This document shows, in pieces, positions 26,686 to 35,958 of a stretch of 46,420 nt of DNA. The stretch's first letter is position 1. Each line of letters opens with the position of its first letter. A program made the position numbers and the translations under genes. The DNA is from Candidatus Brocadia sp. Lineage in GTDB: Bacteria > Planctomycetota > Brocadiia > Brocadiales > Brocadiaceae. The notes under the pieces are model-generated. The model saw nothing but the letters and a program-made list of their open reading frames with translations. It was not told the DNA's origin and searched no databases. The stretch spans positions 1 to 46,420 of the forward strand of contig JABWAQ010000015.1 in the NCBI GenBank assembly GCA_013360945.1, in the 5' to 3' direction.

Positions 26686-27420
26686 TCATGAGGCTATTTC
26701 GCGAGGTGTTTGAACCGCAGGCGTGGCTGAGGATTGGGAAGGGGTATCACTTAATACCTTGCCATCTTTGAGAACAACAACCCTGCGCGTGTACCGCGCA
26801 ATATCAGTTTCATGAGTAACCAGCACAATGGTGATACCCATATCGTGATTAAGGTCTTGAAAGACCTTCATTACCTCTGCGCTGGTAGCGCTATCCAGGT
26901 TTCCTGTCGGCTCGTCGGCAAGGAGTAAAGTGGGATTATTGATGATGGCCCGTACAATGGCTACTCGCTGTTGTTGTCCGCCTGACAATTGGTTGGGATA
27001 GTGTTTTTCCAATCCCTCAAGGCCAAGAATTCGCATGATTTGATAGATCCGTTCTATGTCTTTTTTGGATGCTTTCTTACTATAAATAAGAGGTAATTCG
27101 ACATTCTCCAATACCGTAGTCCGGCTTAAAAGATTAAAATTCTGAAACACAAAACCGAGTTTGGTATTTCGAATTTCGGCTAATTCATTTTTTGAGAACC
27201 GGGAAACTTCAACATCCTCCAGGAAAAACTTTCCTCTGGATGGGGTATCGAGGCATCCGAGGATATTCATCATGGTGGATTTGCCAGACCCTGATGCCCC
27301 CATAATGGCTACAAATTCCCCTTTTTTGATAGTCAACGTTACACCGTTTAAGGCCATGACGTTGACCTCTCCCATGGTATATATCTTGTAAACATCCTCT
27401 AATAATACGATATTTTGCAT
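26686..27420 (-). CDS. MacB/LolD-type ABC transporter ATP-binding protein
   Basis: A 244-residue ATPase. Walker A is GASGSGKST (41-49), the signature is [11 protein letters not shown], and Walker [13 protein letters not shown] shows the PTGNLDS extension of the MacB/LolD group. It begins three bases after the adaptor stop and is followed by the permease, so adaptor, ATPase and permease form one operon. About 20 extra polar residues ([18 protein letters not shown]) follow the core. It powers the adjoining permease. Confidence 0.94.
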   Translation of the reverse strand: MQNIVLLEDVYKIYTMGEVNVMALNGVTLTIKKGEFVAIMGASGSGKSTMMNILGCLDTPSRGKFFLEDVEVSRFSKNELAEIRNTKLGFVFQNFNLLSRTTVLENVELPLIYSKKASKKDIERIYQIMRILGLEGLEKHYPNQLSGGQQQRVAIVRAIINNPTLLLADEPTGNLDSATSAEVMKVFQDLNHDMGITIVLVTHETDIARYTRRVVVLKDGKVLSDTPSQSSATPAVQTPREIAS

Positions 27421-27423
27421 ACG

Positions 27424-28626
27424 TTAATAACGGGCCCTGCCCCAGGGAATTCTTTGCTGACCTTTTTCAACAGTCTTGGGAAGGGTCTCACCAATCACAA
27501 CCTCCTGACCTTCTTTTATATCACCCTCCAGGATTTCAGTAAAACTGTCATCACCTATCCCCAATATTACAGCAATTTGTTTCAATTTTCCATTTTCTAA
27601 CACCCAGATATGCGAACTGGTTTTTCTGGCAAATTTTCTGTCAATAAACGCTTTTTTATCTGTTTCATTTCTTAATATCTCCAAAGGGGTATATCGCAGT
27701 GCCGCATTGGGAATCCTTAAAACATTTTCTGCCCTGGCCGTTAAAATGGAGGTATTTGCCGTCATTCCCGGCTTGAGTTTCAGGGATGTATTGTCGACAT
27801 TAATTATTGTATCGTATGTCACAACGTTTTGAAAGATGACAGGCGCCATGCGTATCTCGACGACCTTACCCTCAAAAATGTCCTCCGGAAAGGCATCTAC
27901 CGTAAATTTAGCATCCTGACCTGTTTTAACCATGCCGATATCAGCCTCGTCAACATTGGTGTTGACTTGCATGTGTTCCAGGTCTTCGGCGATGTTAAAG
28001 AGAATGGGGGTCTGAAAGCTGGATACAACGGTTTGCCCCACGTCAACGTTTCTGGAGATTACAATGCCATTCAAAGGGGAAACTATTACCGTATGTTCTA
28101 AATCTGTTTTTGCGATTTCTAAAGCCGCTTTGGCCTGTAATACTTGTGCTTCTGCCAGTTTTACATCTGCCAAGCCTGCTTTGTATGTCGTCCTGACAGC
28201 ATCCAGCTCTTCGATGGAGATGACTCTTTTAGCAAACAATTGTTTTGAACGATGGTAATTTCGCCTGTTATTTTGAGAATTCACCTTTGCCTTTTCGAGG
28301 GAGGCTATAGCGGTAGCCAGGGTTGCCTCTGCCTTTTTGACCTGATGTTCAAAAGGAACAGGGTCAATTTGAGCTACAATTTGCCCTGCCTTAACTTCAG
28401 AATTAAAGTCAACGTACAGCTTTGAAATGAGGCCTGTAACCTGGCTGCCGATGATAACAGTTCTTACAGGATTTATTGTGCCGGTTGCCGTGACAGATTT
28501 ACTGATATTACCCCTGTCGATTTTTTCCGTCTTGTACTGGATAGATTCCGTATTGCCGAAAAAAAAGATTGCTGCCACTGTAATGGCAGCAAGGCATAAA
28601 ATACCAATAATAATGTACTTTTTCAT
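27424..28626 (-). CDS. macA: MacA-like periplasmic adaptor (membrane fusion protein)
   Basis: The chosen start (MKKYIIIGILCLAAITVAAI) gives 400 residues and a single N-terminal anchor helix. The order is then beta-barrel start (GTINPVRTVIIGSQVTG), lipoyl half-motif (AGQIVAQIDPVPFEHQV), a long alpha-helical hairpin (about 90-170), the second lipoyl half (VIVSPLNGIVISRNVDVGQT) and a C-terminal barrel. The adaptor links the MacB-type pump to an outer-membrane TolC channel. No TolC gene is present here, so it must lie elsewhere. An upstream ATG at 28665 lacks a ribosome site. Confidence 0.92.
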   Translation of the reverse strand: MKKYIIIGILCLAAITVAAIFFFGNTESIQYKTEKIDRGNISKSVTATGTINPVRTVIIGSQVTGLISKLYVDFNSEVKAGQIVAQIDPVPFEHQVKKAEATLATAIASLEKAKVNSQNNRRNYHRSKQLFAKRVISIEELDAVRTTYKAGLADVKLAEAQVLQAKAALEIAKTDLEHTVIVSPLNGIVISRNVDVGQTVVSSFQTPILFNIAEDLEHMQVNTNVDEADIGMVKTGQDAKFTVDAFPEDIFEGKVVEIRMAPVIFQNVVTYDTIINVDNTSLKLKPGMTANTSILTARAENVLRIPNAALRYTPLEILRNETDKKAFIDRKFARKTSSHIWVLENGKLKQIAVILGIGDDSFTEILEGDIKEGQEVVIGETLPKTVEKGQQRIPWGRARY

Positions 28627-28751
28627 GATTCCAATTAAGATAATATAATTTGATGATGATGGCAATTACTATTTTAATGTTCGTTTGTACAAATCATTTT
28701 GACGCTATATAGCATTACTGTGTGAAATCTTTCTTTTTTTGCAAGTTTTTT

Positions 28752-28923
28752 ACAACCCCCCTGATCCCCCTTTGTTAAGGGGAACTTGGTTGCGGCCTTA
28801 CTGCGTTATAGTATTAGTCCATAAAAACTTCTTTTTTCTGTAAGGTTTTCTTTGTGATCTTTGTGTAATACTTTGTGTTCTCTGTGGTTGAGCTTTTTTG
28901 GTTGCGGCTTTGCTGCGTTATGA
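28752..28923. repeat. Intergenic repeat cluster
   Basis: It holds ACAACCCCCCTGATCCCCCT...AAGGGGAACTTGGTTGCGG, a hairpin found in variants at 37392, 40221 and 42099, then CTTTGTGATCTTTGTG...CTCTGTGG. TTGGTTGCGGCNTTNCTGCGTTAT occurs twice (28788 and 28898). No gene is seen. Confidence 0.6.
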
Positions 28924-29496
28924 TTTTTGATGATAATAATATGTGGCAGGCGCTGACGGCAGAACAGGCGACTGACCGAATCGCCGGTTCCGAGGTTGGC
29001 CAGGATTTGTTTCGGGGCGCTGGAAAAGGGGCGTTGATCGGCGGCGCTGGTGGCGCAACCCTGGGCACAGCATTGGGCGCTGTTCAGGATGATGCGGGAG
29101 AGAGCGCCATGATCGGTGCTACCGCAGGCGGCATTGGTGGTGATGCGTACGCTGCGATACACGAGAAGGGTAAGGTGGAGCAGGTGATAAATGGGATGGG
29201 GTGTATTCCCAATTTTTTGTAAAAAAAATGAACGAACGGCATAACCGGGTATATCGTATAAAATTGTAGCGGCAAGGCGTGCCTTGCCATATGGAGGAGG
29301 GTGGGCATCGCCCACCAAAAAATAGGCAATGTGAACGAGATGTTTGGTGGGCGATGCCCACTCTACCAGGTTAACCAGATTTACAAAAAATCGGGAATGC
29401 ACCCAATGGGATGTTATGTCCAAGTCATTACAAGACCGGCAAGTGGCGCCTGGTTATACAATCAATGGATTTATCTTTCTGTCAAAAGGGAATTAA
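28920..29496 (+). pseudogene. Glycine-zipper protein gene disrupted by a MITE
   Basis: The left part reads WQALTAEQATDRIAGSEVG, then GAGKGALIGGAGGATLGTAL and MIGATAGGIGG, a typical glycine-zipper segment. Its 5' end begins directly in repeat DNA with no signal peptide or lipobox, so the start has been lost. A MITE interrupts it at 29199-29404. After the MITE a frame reads SKSLQDRQVAPGYTINGFIF before a stop at 29494, the type of ending seen in such lipoproteins. An extra frameshift near the junction is needed to join the halves. The gene is inactive. Confidence 0.7.
29199..29404. mobile_element. 206-bp MITE, complete copy, with 9-bp target duplication
   Basis: The left end is GGGTGTATTCCCAATTTTTT and the right end is the inverted GGGTGCATTCCCGATTTTTT. 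The 9-bp sequence AATGGGATG flanks both sides (29190-29198 and 29405-29413). Inside is the hairpin GGTGGGCATCGCCCACC/GGTGGGCGATGCCCACT. There is no coding capacity. Partial copies lie at 20402-20530 and 46322-46420. Confidence 0.88.
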
Positions 29497-29569
29497 AGCC
29501 TGATTGGATAGATGCTTTAAAGGATATGCGAAAATAAATACTTGCCAGTGGAATATAATTATTTGTCTA

Positions 29570-30163
29570 CTACCACCCAATAACGCTCCTTTTGCTCTGT
29601 TTAGAAATTTCTTTTTCGTCTTCCCATACCGCCAGGCCATCGTTATTTGTTAATGACAGCTGGAAGCTATAGGAAACCTGGCGGACTTCGTCCTGTCGGT
29701 CACGCTTCTCAATGATTTTCCCTGACAGAGTGAAGTCAGGCATGCGCTGTGGTTCCTTTTTGTCAGCGTAAAATTCTTTTTCCTGTTGAATCCCTTTAGC
29801 TAACGGGTCTTCTGCTATACCACCTATCCCGATGGTTGTAGTGGTCAATGCCTTTCCGCTCTGGTTAAGGGCGACACGGATCTTTTTTATCAACAGGTCG
29901 GTGTCAATCTGCTGGGTGGTATTGTTGACAATGCGGCTGATGGCGAGCATTGCAGGCTGTATCTGCGTTTTATCCAATGCTCCTGATGCCAGAAGGGAGT
30001 TGATCATCTCTTCGGCGGCGTAAGAAAAGTCCTGGATATTGATATCAGTGGTAACAATAGTGCGCGGACCGGTAGATTCGACATATTGTGTATGTGTGGA
30101 GCATCCTCCAAAAAGTAATAGTGGTGGTAAAAGTAAAAGACAATATTTCGCAAATTTTTCCAT
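29570..30163 (-). CDS. LpoB-like lipoprotein (penicillin-binding protein activator family)
   Basis: The chosen ATG at 30163 gives 197 residues; an upstream ATG at 30175 abuts the ribosome site. The lipobox is LFGGC (Cys21). The mature part matches the LpoB fold: TTDINIQDFSYAAEEMINSL near the start, a central ALNQSGK stretch, and a final beta-strand region with LTNNDGLAVWEDEKEISKQ. In E. coli LpoB activates PBP1b from the outer membrane. It is the last gene of a six-gene unit and lies beside a YcfL-like gene, as in enterobacteria (ycfL-lpoB), which supports the call. Confidence 0.85.
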   Translation of the reverse strand: MEKFAKYCLLLLPPLLLFGGCSTHTQYVESTGPRTIVTTDINIQDFSYAAEEMINSLLASGALDKTQIQPAMLAISRIVNNTTQQIDTDLLIKKIRVALNQSGKALTTTTIGIGGIAEDPLAKGIQQEKEFYADKKEPQRMPDFTLSGKIIEKRDRQDEVRQVSYSFQLSLTNNDGLAVWEDEKEISKQSKRSVIGW

Positions 30164-30192
30164 CTTAATTTCCATCCTTTCTAAAGATATTT

Positions 30193-30630
30193 TCAGTTTT
30201 TTCGTACATTTTCAATAAATTTTACGCGAAAATCCTTTGCAGTTGTTGTCGGAGCAACAGCGGTAATTGTCAGTGTTTCCTGCCCTTCAATTTGCCTTGG
30301 TATCCAGATGGAAGTAGGTGTATCTATGAGCATGCCGTTCATGTCAAACCATTCAAAGCGGTAACTGAAATCCTGCATGGAGTTCTTCCGGTTAATCACT
30401 TCAATCTGTACCTGTAAAAATCCGCCATTTGTTGTGCCTTCGTTCAGTCCCACGATACTGACCTTTTTATTCAGCGTAGAGTCGGTAATAACCCGTTTAT
30501 CGGGGATCATCTGGCGTGTTCCAACAGGGGATTCCCGCTCCACGGTGTTGACTGTCGTACACGACGTGAGCAGAGGAGCGCTTGCCAACAGACTAACCAG
30601 CACCGTTGATTGAATTGTCATTTTAACCAT
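30193..30630 (-). CDS. YcfL-like lipoprotein (DUF1425)
   Basis: A 145-residue lipoprotein with lipobox LLTSC (Cys24) and AGGAG before the ATG. The mature part reads VSIVGLNEGTTNGGFLQVQI and FSYRFEWFDMNGMLIDTPTS, typical of the YcfL beta-sandwich family. The function of YcfL is unknown; its gene sits next to lpoB in many proteobacteria, and does here too (29 bp gap). Location is the periplasmic face of a membrane. Confidence 0.85.
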   Translation of the reverse strand: MVKMTIQSTVLVSLLASAPLLTSCTTVNTVERESPVGTRQMIPDKRVITDSTLNKKVSIVGLNEGTTNGGFLQVQIEVINRKNSMQDFSYRFEWFDMNGMLIDTPTSIWIPRQIEGQETLTITAVAPTTTAKDFRVKFIENVRKN

Positions 30631-30677
30631 AATTAACTCCTAAAAATGTGAACTATTATGCTGCAAGAATACCTGTC

Positions 30678-32339
30678 CTAACTCTTTTGAGTTGTCTCAA
30701 CGTGTTTTAATGTCTCATGCTGAGGCATCTGTGTTGACTTCTCAGATTCGGAAGACTCCGACTGCAATGGAGAAGTCGGTTGCTCAGGTATAGCAACCCC
30801 TGGTTGATGCATCTGTGGCACCTGCACAGGCTCAAATGATTCTTGTTGATGCCCTTCTTTTGGTATTGCAGTTTCAGCCGGAGACAGCGTCACGACGTCC
30901 TTTGTTTCGTCTTTTAATTTAAATTGATTTATCAATAATGGACTGCCTCGGTTTATAGATTTAACCCATACAACGTTAATAAGCCCATCATTTATGATTA
31001 CAGGTAATTTATACCCGGAAACCGGTGGTTCCAGTTCGATCTTTCGGTCTGCAGGGGTAGGAAAACGACAAAAATAGAACTCCTTGGGTAATGACGTCCA
31101 TGTCCGTAAATCCGCCTGATTCATAGCCGCCTGATAAATAGCGCCTGCAATCAGCGTTATAAGTCCGGCGGCATCACTTTTCTGTGACGTCGCACTGCTT
31201 GCTCCATAAGTAGCAGCAGCCTTTATAGCAGAGGCAATAAGTGTCTTTGTGATAACCGTGGGCAATTCATTTTTGAATTCGCGGGTAATAACCTTATCCA
31301 TATTCGATAATAATAGAGCCGCTTCTGTTTTTTCGCTATAAGAAATGTTAAGCGCCGATATATAATCGCTACGATATTTGAGTTTTGGGAAGGCAGCGCC
31401 CACGTAAGGTACGCCAGGCGTGATCAGAAAAAGCGGCAGGTCAATCCGAATTTGCTCCCGCAATGGCGCCAGTCCCGTTTCAAAAAAGACATACGTTGTT
31501 GCCGGAATTTGTTGTCCGTTAATGACCTGCTGTACAGTTTCTAAGTCATGCTGAATAAACTTATTTTCACCAATCATGCTACGCGTACGCTCAAAGGAAT
31601 TGCGGGCATGCTCTAAGTCAGAATTTCCTGTCGCCTGTGCCATGAAAAACAGTCCGTCTAAATAAACAGATGCTGGATTGACATAATCCGCATAAGCCCT
31701 GAGTTGGTTAAGGTCTGCATAATAATTGTCAAACTGGTTTTTAAATCGTTTGTCGCTATTAACTGCATCCATATTGACATGAATCTTTTGTTTTTCCCCT
31801 TCTTCCTGTGCTTTTTCAATGCGCCTTGAATTAATGTGGACGGCATCTTTTTGTCGTTCGTACGCACGGATGAGTTCTATGCGTGCCTTCTCATAATCTC
31901 CCAGTTCCATATAATTCAAGGCCTTGTAAGTATTCATCATTATTTTGTCATATGCAAAACCTTCGTATGGCAGGGTTGTCAGGTTTGTGACAGTTGCCAG
32001 CGCTTCCCGGGAGACACTAACTTTTGCCGCCTCTTCATACTTGTTAACCAACTCTTCAGCCTTGTCAAATGCCTTATTACTATCTTCTAATTTTCCCGCT
32101 GCCCGTAAAACTGCGCCCTGTTCCAATCTCCATACGACGGCGTCTTTCCCCTCTCCGCGTTTGTCTGCCTCAGCAGAAATTTGGGAAGCCGCTGCTTGTA
32201 TATTACCCAGTTCGTAACTTTGGCTTGTTTTCTGAGTCTGTACATTATAACTGGCACAACCGGCACTAAAGCACCCAATTACACACACCACAAAAATAGC
32301 ACGAAGCCAGATTTCCCCTTTTCTGTTTATTCGCCTCAT
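30678..32339 (-). CDS. COG3014-like lipoprotein with TPR-like N-terminal half
   Basis: A 553-residue lipoprotein, lipobox SAGC (Cys28), with AAAGGAGG before the ATG. The N-terminal half is helical and repeat-like (GELEDSNKAFDKAEEL-type stretches, MELGDYEKARIELIRAYERQ). A central region (TYVFFETGLAPLREQIRIDL; LITPGVPYVGAAFPKL) followed by AALLLSNMDKVITREF fits the COG3014 family, which often accompanies YcfL and LpoB. The final 80 residues are Pro/Gln/Ser-rich and probably disordered. Role unknown; likely an envelope partner of the LpoB-like protein. Confidence 0.78.
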   Translation of the reverse strand: MRRINRKGEIWLRAIFVVCVIGCFSAGCASYNVQTQKTSQSYELGNIQAAASQISAEADKRGEGKDAVVWRLEQGAVLRAAGKLEDSNKAFDKAEELVNKYEEAAKVSVSREALATVTNLTTLPYEGFAYDKIMMNTYKALNYMELGDYEKARIELIRAYERQKDAVHINSRRIEKAQEEGEKQKIHVNMDAVNSDKRFKNQFDNYYADLNQLRAYADYVNPASVYLDGLFFMAQATGNSDLEHARNSFERTRSMIGENKFIQHDLETVQQVINGQQIPATTYVFFETGLAPLREQIRIDLPLFLITPGVPYVGAAFPKLKYRSDYISALNISYSEKTEAALLLSNMDKVITREFKNELPTVITKTLIASAIKAAATYGASSATSQKSDAAGLITLIAGAIYQAAMNQADLRTWTSLPKEFYFCRFPTPADRKIELEPPVSGYKLPVIINDGLINVVWVKSINRGSPLLINQFKLKDETKDVVTLSPAETAIPKEGHQQESFEPVQVPQMHQPGVAIPEQPTSPLQSESSESEKSTQMPQHETLKHVETTQKS

Positions 32340-32390
32340 AACTATCCTCCTTTTGTCAGTGATGAAACTTTGCCTTCTTCATCGAAACAA

Positions 32391-33296
32391 TTACTGGTGT
32401 ACCTTCCTCAGCACAGCCATTTTATCGATCCCGAAGTCTTCCAAAATTTCTGCAGTTGAAGTTTTAGGGAGTATGCTGGTGATTTTTACCTTGCCAACGG
32501 AAATTTCCTCTTTGCCAAGCACCTCCTTTGTATCAGGATCGATCAATTCCTCACCAACCGCAAATACTTCCCAAACTTGCCCAACAGCAATATCGGTTCC
32601 GTCACCGCGATTGATGGTAATCTGTTTATCTCTTTTGCTAAGTACTTTGGGCGGGAATATCACATCGGTTACGCGGTTGGCAATTTTCCCAGCCATTTCA
32701 CGGGCAATTGCCACCAGCAGTTCATCGCTCAGCATGCCATGCCTCGTCGAATACGACCGGATTTCCATTATGTCTTTATTGCTGATTTGGAAATTGGCAG
32801 ACTCTAACAACTTCCCCGTGGTTGAATCGTATATCTTACCCACACAGGAAAACCTGATAACACGCTTTTCTGCGCTTCTGCCGGTACCCTGGAATGTAGC
32901 TGTTTCAGTGTAGTCCTGAAAGTCATCGACTGTTGTAACGAGGATATATTTCGCGCCTGCCAGTTTAAAAGGTTGCGCAGATGATTTGTCATGAGTAGCA
33001 ACATTTCCTGAATTAGCAAACTCCTGTTCTTTTACTACATCCTGGATGTCGCTCCGTCCCACCACCTGAAACTTTCTGGTTGCGTTAATACGGTCAATTA
33101 ACTGACTATCAAGCGACTGCACGACACGTTCCATTTCTACTTTTTTGCCTGATCGTTCCATAGCATGCACCAGCGCTGTAGTCGTCTTAACGGCGCCAAT
33201 GCCAATGGTCTCGAGTTGTGCCAATGCAACGGTGGGGATTAAAAAAATCAAGATATAAAAGATAAAGAAAATTATATTGGCGGTTAACAATTTCAT
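32391..33296 (-). CDS. CsgG-like secreted protein
   Basis: ATG at 33296 (GAGGAG at good spacing) gives 301 residues with a signal peptide (MKLLTANIIFFIFYILIFLI) and no lipobox. The core matches CsgG/LpoB-type folds: QLIDRINATRKFQVVGRSDI, LAGAKYILVTTVDDFQDY and a beta-strand with FSCVGKIYDSTTGKLLES. The C-terminal 80 residues resemble FlgT-C: INRGDGTDIAVGQVWEVFAVG. CsgG itself is an outer-membrane secretion pore, but without the acylated Cys and transmembrane strands a pore is unlikely. A periplasmic structural or assembly role is inferred. The next gene begins 51 bp downstream. Confidence 0.82.
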   Translation of the reverse strand: MKLLTANIIFFIFYILIFLIPTVALAQLETIGIGAVKTTTALVHAMERSGKKVEMERVVQSLDSQLIDRINATRKFQVVGRSDIQDVVKEQEFANSGNVATHDKSSAQPFKLAGAKYILVTTVDDFQDYTETATFQGTGRSAEKRVIRFSCVGKIYDSTTGKLLESANFQISNKDIMEIRSYSTRHGMLSDELLVAIAREMAGKIANRVTDVIFPPKVLSKRDKQITINRGDGTDIAVGQVWEVFAVGEELIDPDTKEVLGKEEISVGKVKITSILPKTSTAEILEDFGIDKMAVLRKVHQ

Positions 33297-33315
33297 ACGC
33301 ACTCCTCTTGTTTAA

Positions 33316-35883
33316 TTAGTCAAATAAGTTATAAACAGAATGCCAGCTTTTTTTGGTGTCCACTTTAATATCCTGTTTAATATCCACCTTATAGCCGCTT
33401 TGTCTAAACAGTTGAGCTATACCTTTTATCTTTTCGATCTCTGCATCAGTCAGTTTCTCATCTCTTTTAAACCCATAGAGGAAGTCAGTATTATCTTTCC
33501 ACCGCCTATAGCCCTCATCATTCATCTGCAAAGCCACTTTAAGCTTTAGACCATCAATAAGATTAACCGCCCTTTCCCAGTCTTTGAAACCTTCACGGGA
33601 TAGACCTATCCTGCCAAGTCCAGGTGACACCTTGAACGTTCCGGGGGCTGAACCTATGACTACACCGTTAAGTTCCACGGTAACGTCCAGCGGTTGTATT
33701 TCCAGCGTATTTTTTTCTATCATCATCTTGTTGTCCTTATCAACCCGGATGTCTGGAATACCTATCGGTAGTTGCGCCAAATCCTGCATACCGCAGACAA
33801 TGGTGATTTCGACAAGTTCTGGCCTGGCTTGGGGGGGAGCAACTTGTTTTTTGGACAGGCTCTCTGCAACCTTAATTGCAGCTTCATCGAGTAGTTCGTT
33901 GATAATATCGCTGTTGTCATTTTGGCTATCTTCGGTAAATCGCGTAGTTTTGCTAACCTTAACCGTATCAGCAACAAGGGTTCCACCACCGTATCCGGCG
34001 TCAAGGATTTTATAACTCACGCGTAAATTGTATATAATATTCTCTGTCATTACCCCATAACCTTTAAATGTCTTTTTCTCACTGCCAAAGGATGCGATGG
34101 ATGCCACAATGATATAGTCTACAAGATGTTTTACGCCAGCCGATTGCGCAAGTTGCACGGAAATAAAGTCTGCCATATTGGTTACGCCTGCCGATTTTTG
34201 AATATTGCTCAGTTGAGAACCGGCTTTACCGACTGCCGCTCCTTGACTCGGCCTTTGGCCTGAGTCTTGTTTTGTGCCAGATGGTTCTTTATTATTGGGA
34301 CTTCCAAATGCGCTGAGTAGCGTTTCCTGATTGACAATACTGAAGCCTTGTTCTGTAATACGACTGGTTATAAATTCTTCCAGAACAGCCTCCTTATCAC
34401 CTAAGAATTCTTTACCTTTGTAGAAATTTCCAGCCAGGTTTTCAACAAAAATTGTAGCTTTCCTCATACCCTGATCACTTGGCTGCTCCCAATTACAGGG
34501 TGAGCCAGCGTCAAGCATCGATTTAACTTTCATTGTGCCAGGATCCTTATCTCCGCATTTGGATTTATATATTTCAAGCGCCTTTTTTAAATACTCGATG
34601 GCCTCATCTCGTTTATCTAACTTACACAACATCAGACCGAAATTACAATAATTGGTTGCAACCATGAGGTGCTCTTGTCCATATGCCTTGATGTTGATGT
34701 CAAGCGCCTTTTCCAAATACCCGATGGCTTCATCAGGTTTATCTAAAGAACCCAACGCCGAACTCATATTATTATAATTATTTGCAACAGCGGGGTGTTT
34801 ATCTCCATACACTTTTTTGTTTATATCGATTGCCTTGTCGTAATATTCAATGGCCTTATTTATGTCATTTATGTCGCGTGAAGAAGCCAGAGCCAAACCC
34901 ATATTATTATAATTGGTTGCAACAGCAGGATGCACTTCTCCATACACCTGGCGGTTGATCTCAAGAGCCTTTTTGTAATATTCGAGTGCCCTATCTGTGC
35001 CGTGTAAAGGGGCAGATATCAAACCCATGTAATTATAGTCTCTTGCGATATTGGGATGATTGGGCTGTTTTTGTCCATACACCTTGAGGTCGATTTCGAG
35101 CGCCTTTTTGAAATTATCTTCGGCGTCCTTGAGCTGATGTAAATTATATGACGCCTCACCAATATTACAATGAATGGTTGCAACATCGGGATGGTCTTCT
35201 CCATACACCTTGCGGCTGATATTGAGTGCATCGTTAAAATACTTGATGGCATCTTTTGAATTACCTAAAATAAGTAAGATTTCACCATACTTATTGAGGT
35301 ATTTGCTATTTTGAGGAGCATACTTTATCGCTTGTTCATAGTCCTGCCTGGCTTGTTCGTAGTTTAAGTCTAACTCTTTAGTCAAACCTAGCACATAATA
35401 ATCTGCGGCGGTAGCAGTTTTATTCTTTTTTGCATGCTGCTTTTTTTGTTTCAGCGATTCTTGCAGAAGTTTCTCTACGCCTTCAAGATCTCCAGCATTT
35501 AATTTTTCTTTTGCTTGAAAACCAAGGGTATCATCACGTGTGCGTGAGGCAAGTTGTGCCTGCAATTCATTATACCTTTCAACCCATTTTTGGATTTCCT
35601 CATCACGGTCTTTTTTATCAATGTTTTTTTCTTCAAGAATTTTCAGGAAACGGTCTATGGTCTTCTGATTTCCTTTAACCACCTCTGCAAAGGTATTGAA
35701 CATTTCCTGAGATACACCATAATTAATTGTCACTTCTCCACCTGTTACAATTGCCGGACTTTGACTCCCGGCGGTTTCCTGTTTTACTGATTTTTCAGCA
35801 TAGGAAGGGTTGCTAGATAAAATACTAAGCAGTATACAACTGAAAAAATGTGTTACAAATCGTGTATTATAGCGGGACTTCAT
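33316..35883 (-). CDS. Secreted TPR protein with CsgG-like and PEGA domains
   Basis: An 855-residue secreted protein. Signal peptide 1-29. SQSPAIVTGGEVTINYG (about 39-55) is followed by a coiled coil (about 60-120). TPR repeats run from about 155 to 460 in the 42-residue kinesin-light-chain spacing, each with an ALEIN-x-[KR]-VYG element. From about 473 to 690 a CsgG/LpoB-like alpha/beta region follows (ATIFVENLAGN, EEFITSRITEQGFSIVNQET). A PEGA-type domain at about 720-790 (VELNGVVIGSAPGTFKV) precedes a short tail. No catalytic motif is seen. It is probably a large periplasmic scaffold for the LpoB/CsgG-like products of the same unit. Confidence 0.82.
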   Translation of the reverse strand: MKSRYNTRFVTHFFSCILLSILSSNPSYAEKSVKQETAGSQSPAIVTGGEVTINYGVSQEMFNTFAEVVKGNQKTIDRFLKILEEKNIDKKDRDEEIQKWVERYNELQAQLASRTRDDTLGFQAKEKLNAGDLEGVEKLLQESLKQKKQHAKKNKTATAADYYVLGLTKELDLNYEQARQDYEQAIKYAPQNSKYLNKYGEILLILGNSKDAIKYFNDALNISRKVYGEDHPDVATIHCNIGEASYNLHQLKDAEDNFKKALEIDLKVYGQKQPNHPNIARDYNYMGLISAPLHGTDRALEYYKKALEINRQVYGEVHPAVATNYNNMGLALASSRDINDINKAIEYYDKAIDINKKVYGDKHPAVANNYNNMSSALGSLDKPDEAIGYLEKALDINIKAYGQEHLMVATNYCNFGLMLCKLDKRDEAIEYLKKALEIYKSKCGDKDPGTMKVKSMLDAGSPCNWEQPSDQGMRKATIFVENLAGNFYKGKEFLGDKEAVLEEFITSRITEQGFSIVNQETLLSAFGSPNNKEPSGTKQDSGQRPSQGAAVGKAGSQLSNIQKSAGVTNMADFISVQLAQSAGVKHLVDYIIVASIASFGSEKKTFKGYGVMTENIIYNLRVSYKILDAGYGGGTLVADTVKVSKTTRFTEDSQNDNSDIINELLDEAAIKVAESLSKKQVAPPQARPELVEITIVCGMQDLAQLPIGIPDIRVDKDNKMMIEKNTLEIQPLDVTVELNGVVIGSAPGTFKVSPGLGRIGLSREGFKDWERAVNLIDGLKLKVALQMNDEGYRRWKDNTDFLYGFKRDEKLTDAEIEKIKGIAQLFRQSGYKVDIKQDIKVDTKKSWHSVYNLFD

Positions 35884-35958
35884 GGTTATAAACCTTTTTT
35901 CAAAATAGGATTGTTATAGCGATTTTTTATACATAGATATTATTCATGATTAACATAC

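Noticed and set aside
32391..33296. Curli secretion system from the CsgG-like gene
   Set aside because: No csgA, csgB, csgE or csgF partners are present and the protein has no acylated cysteine.
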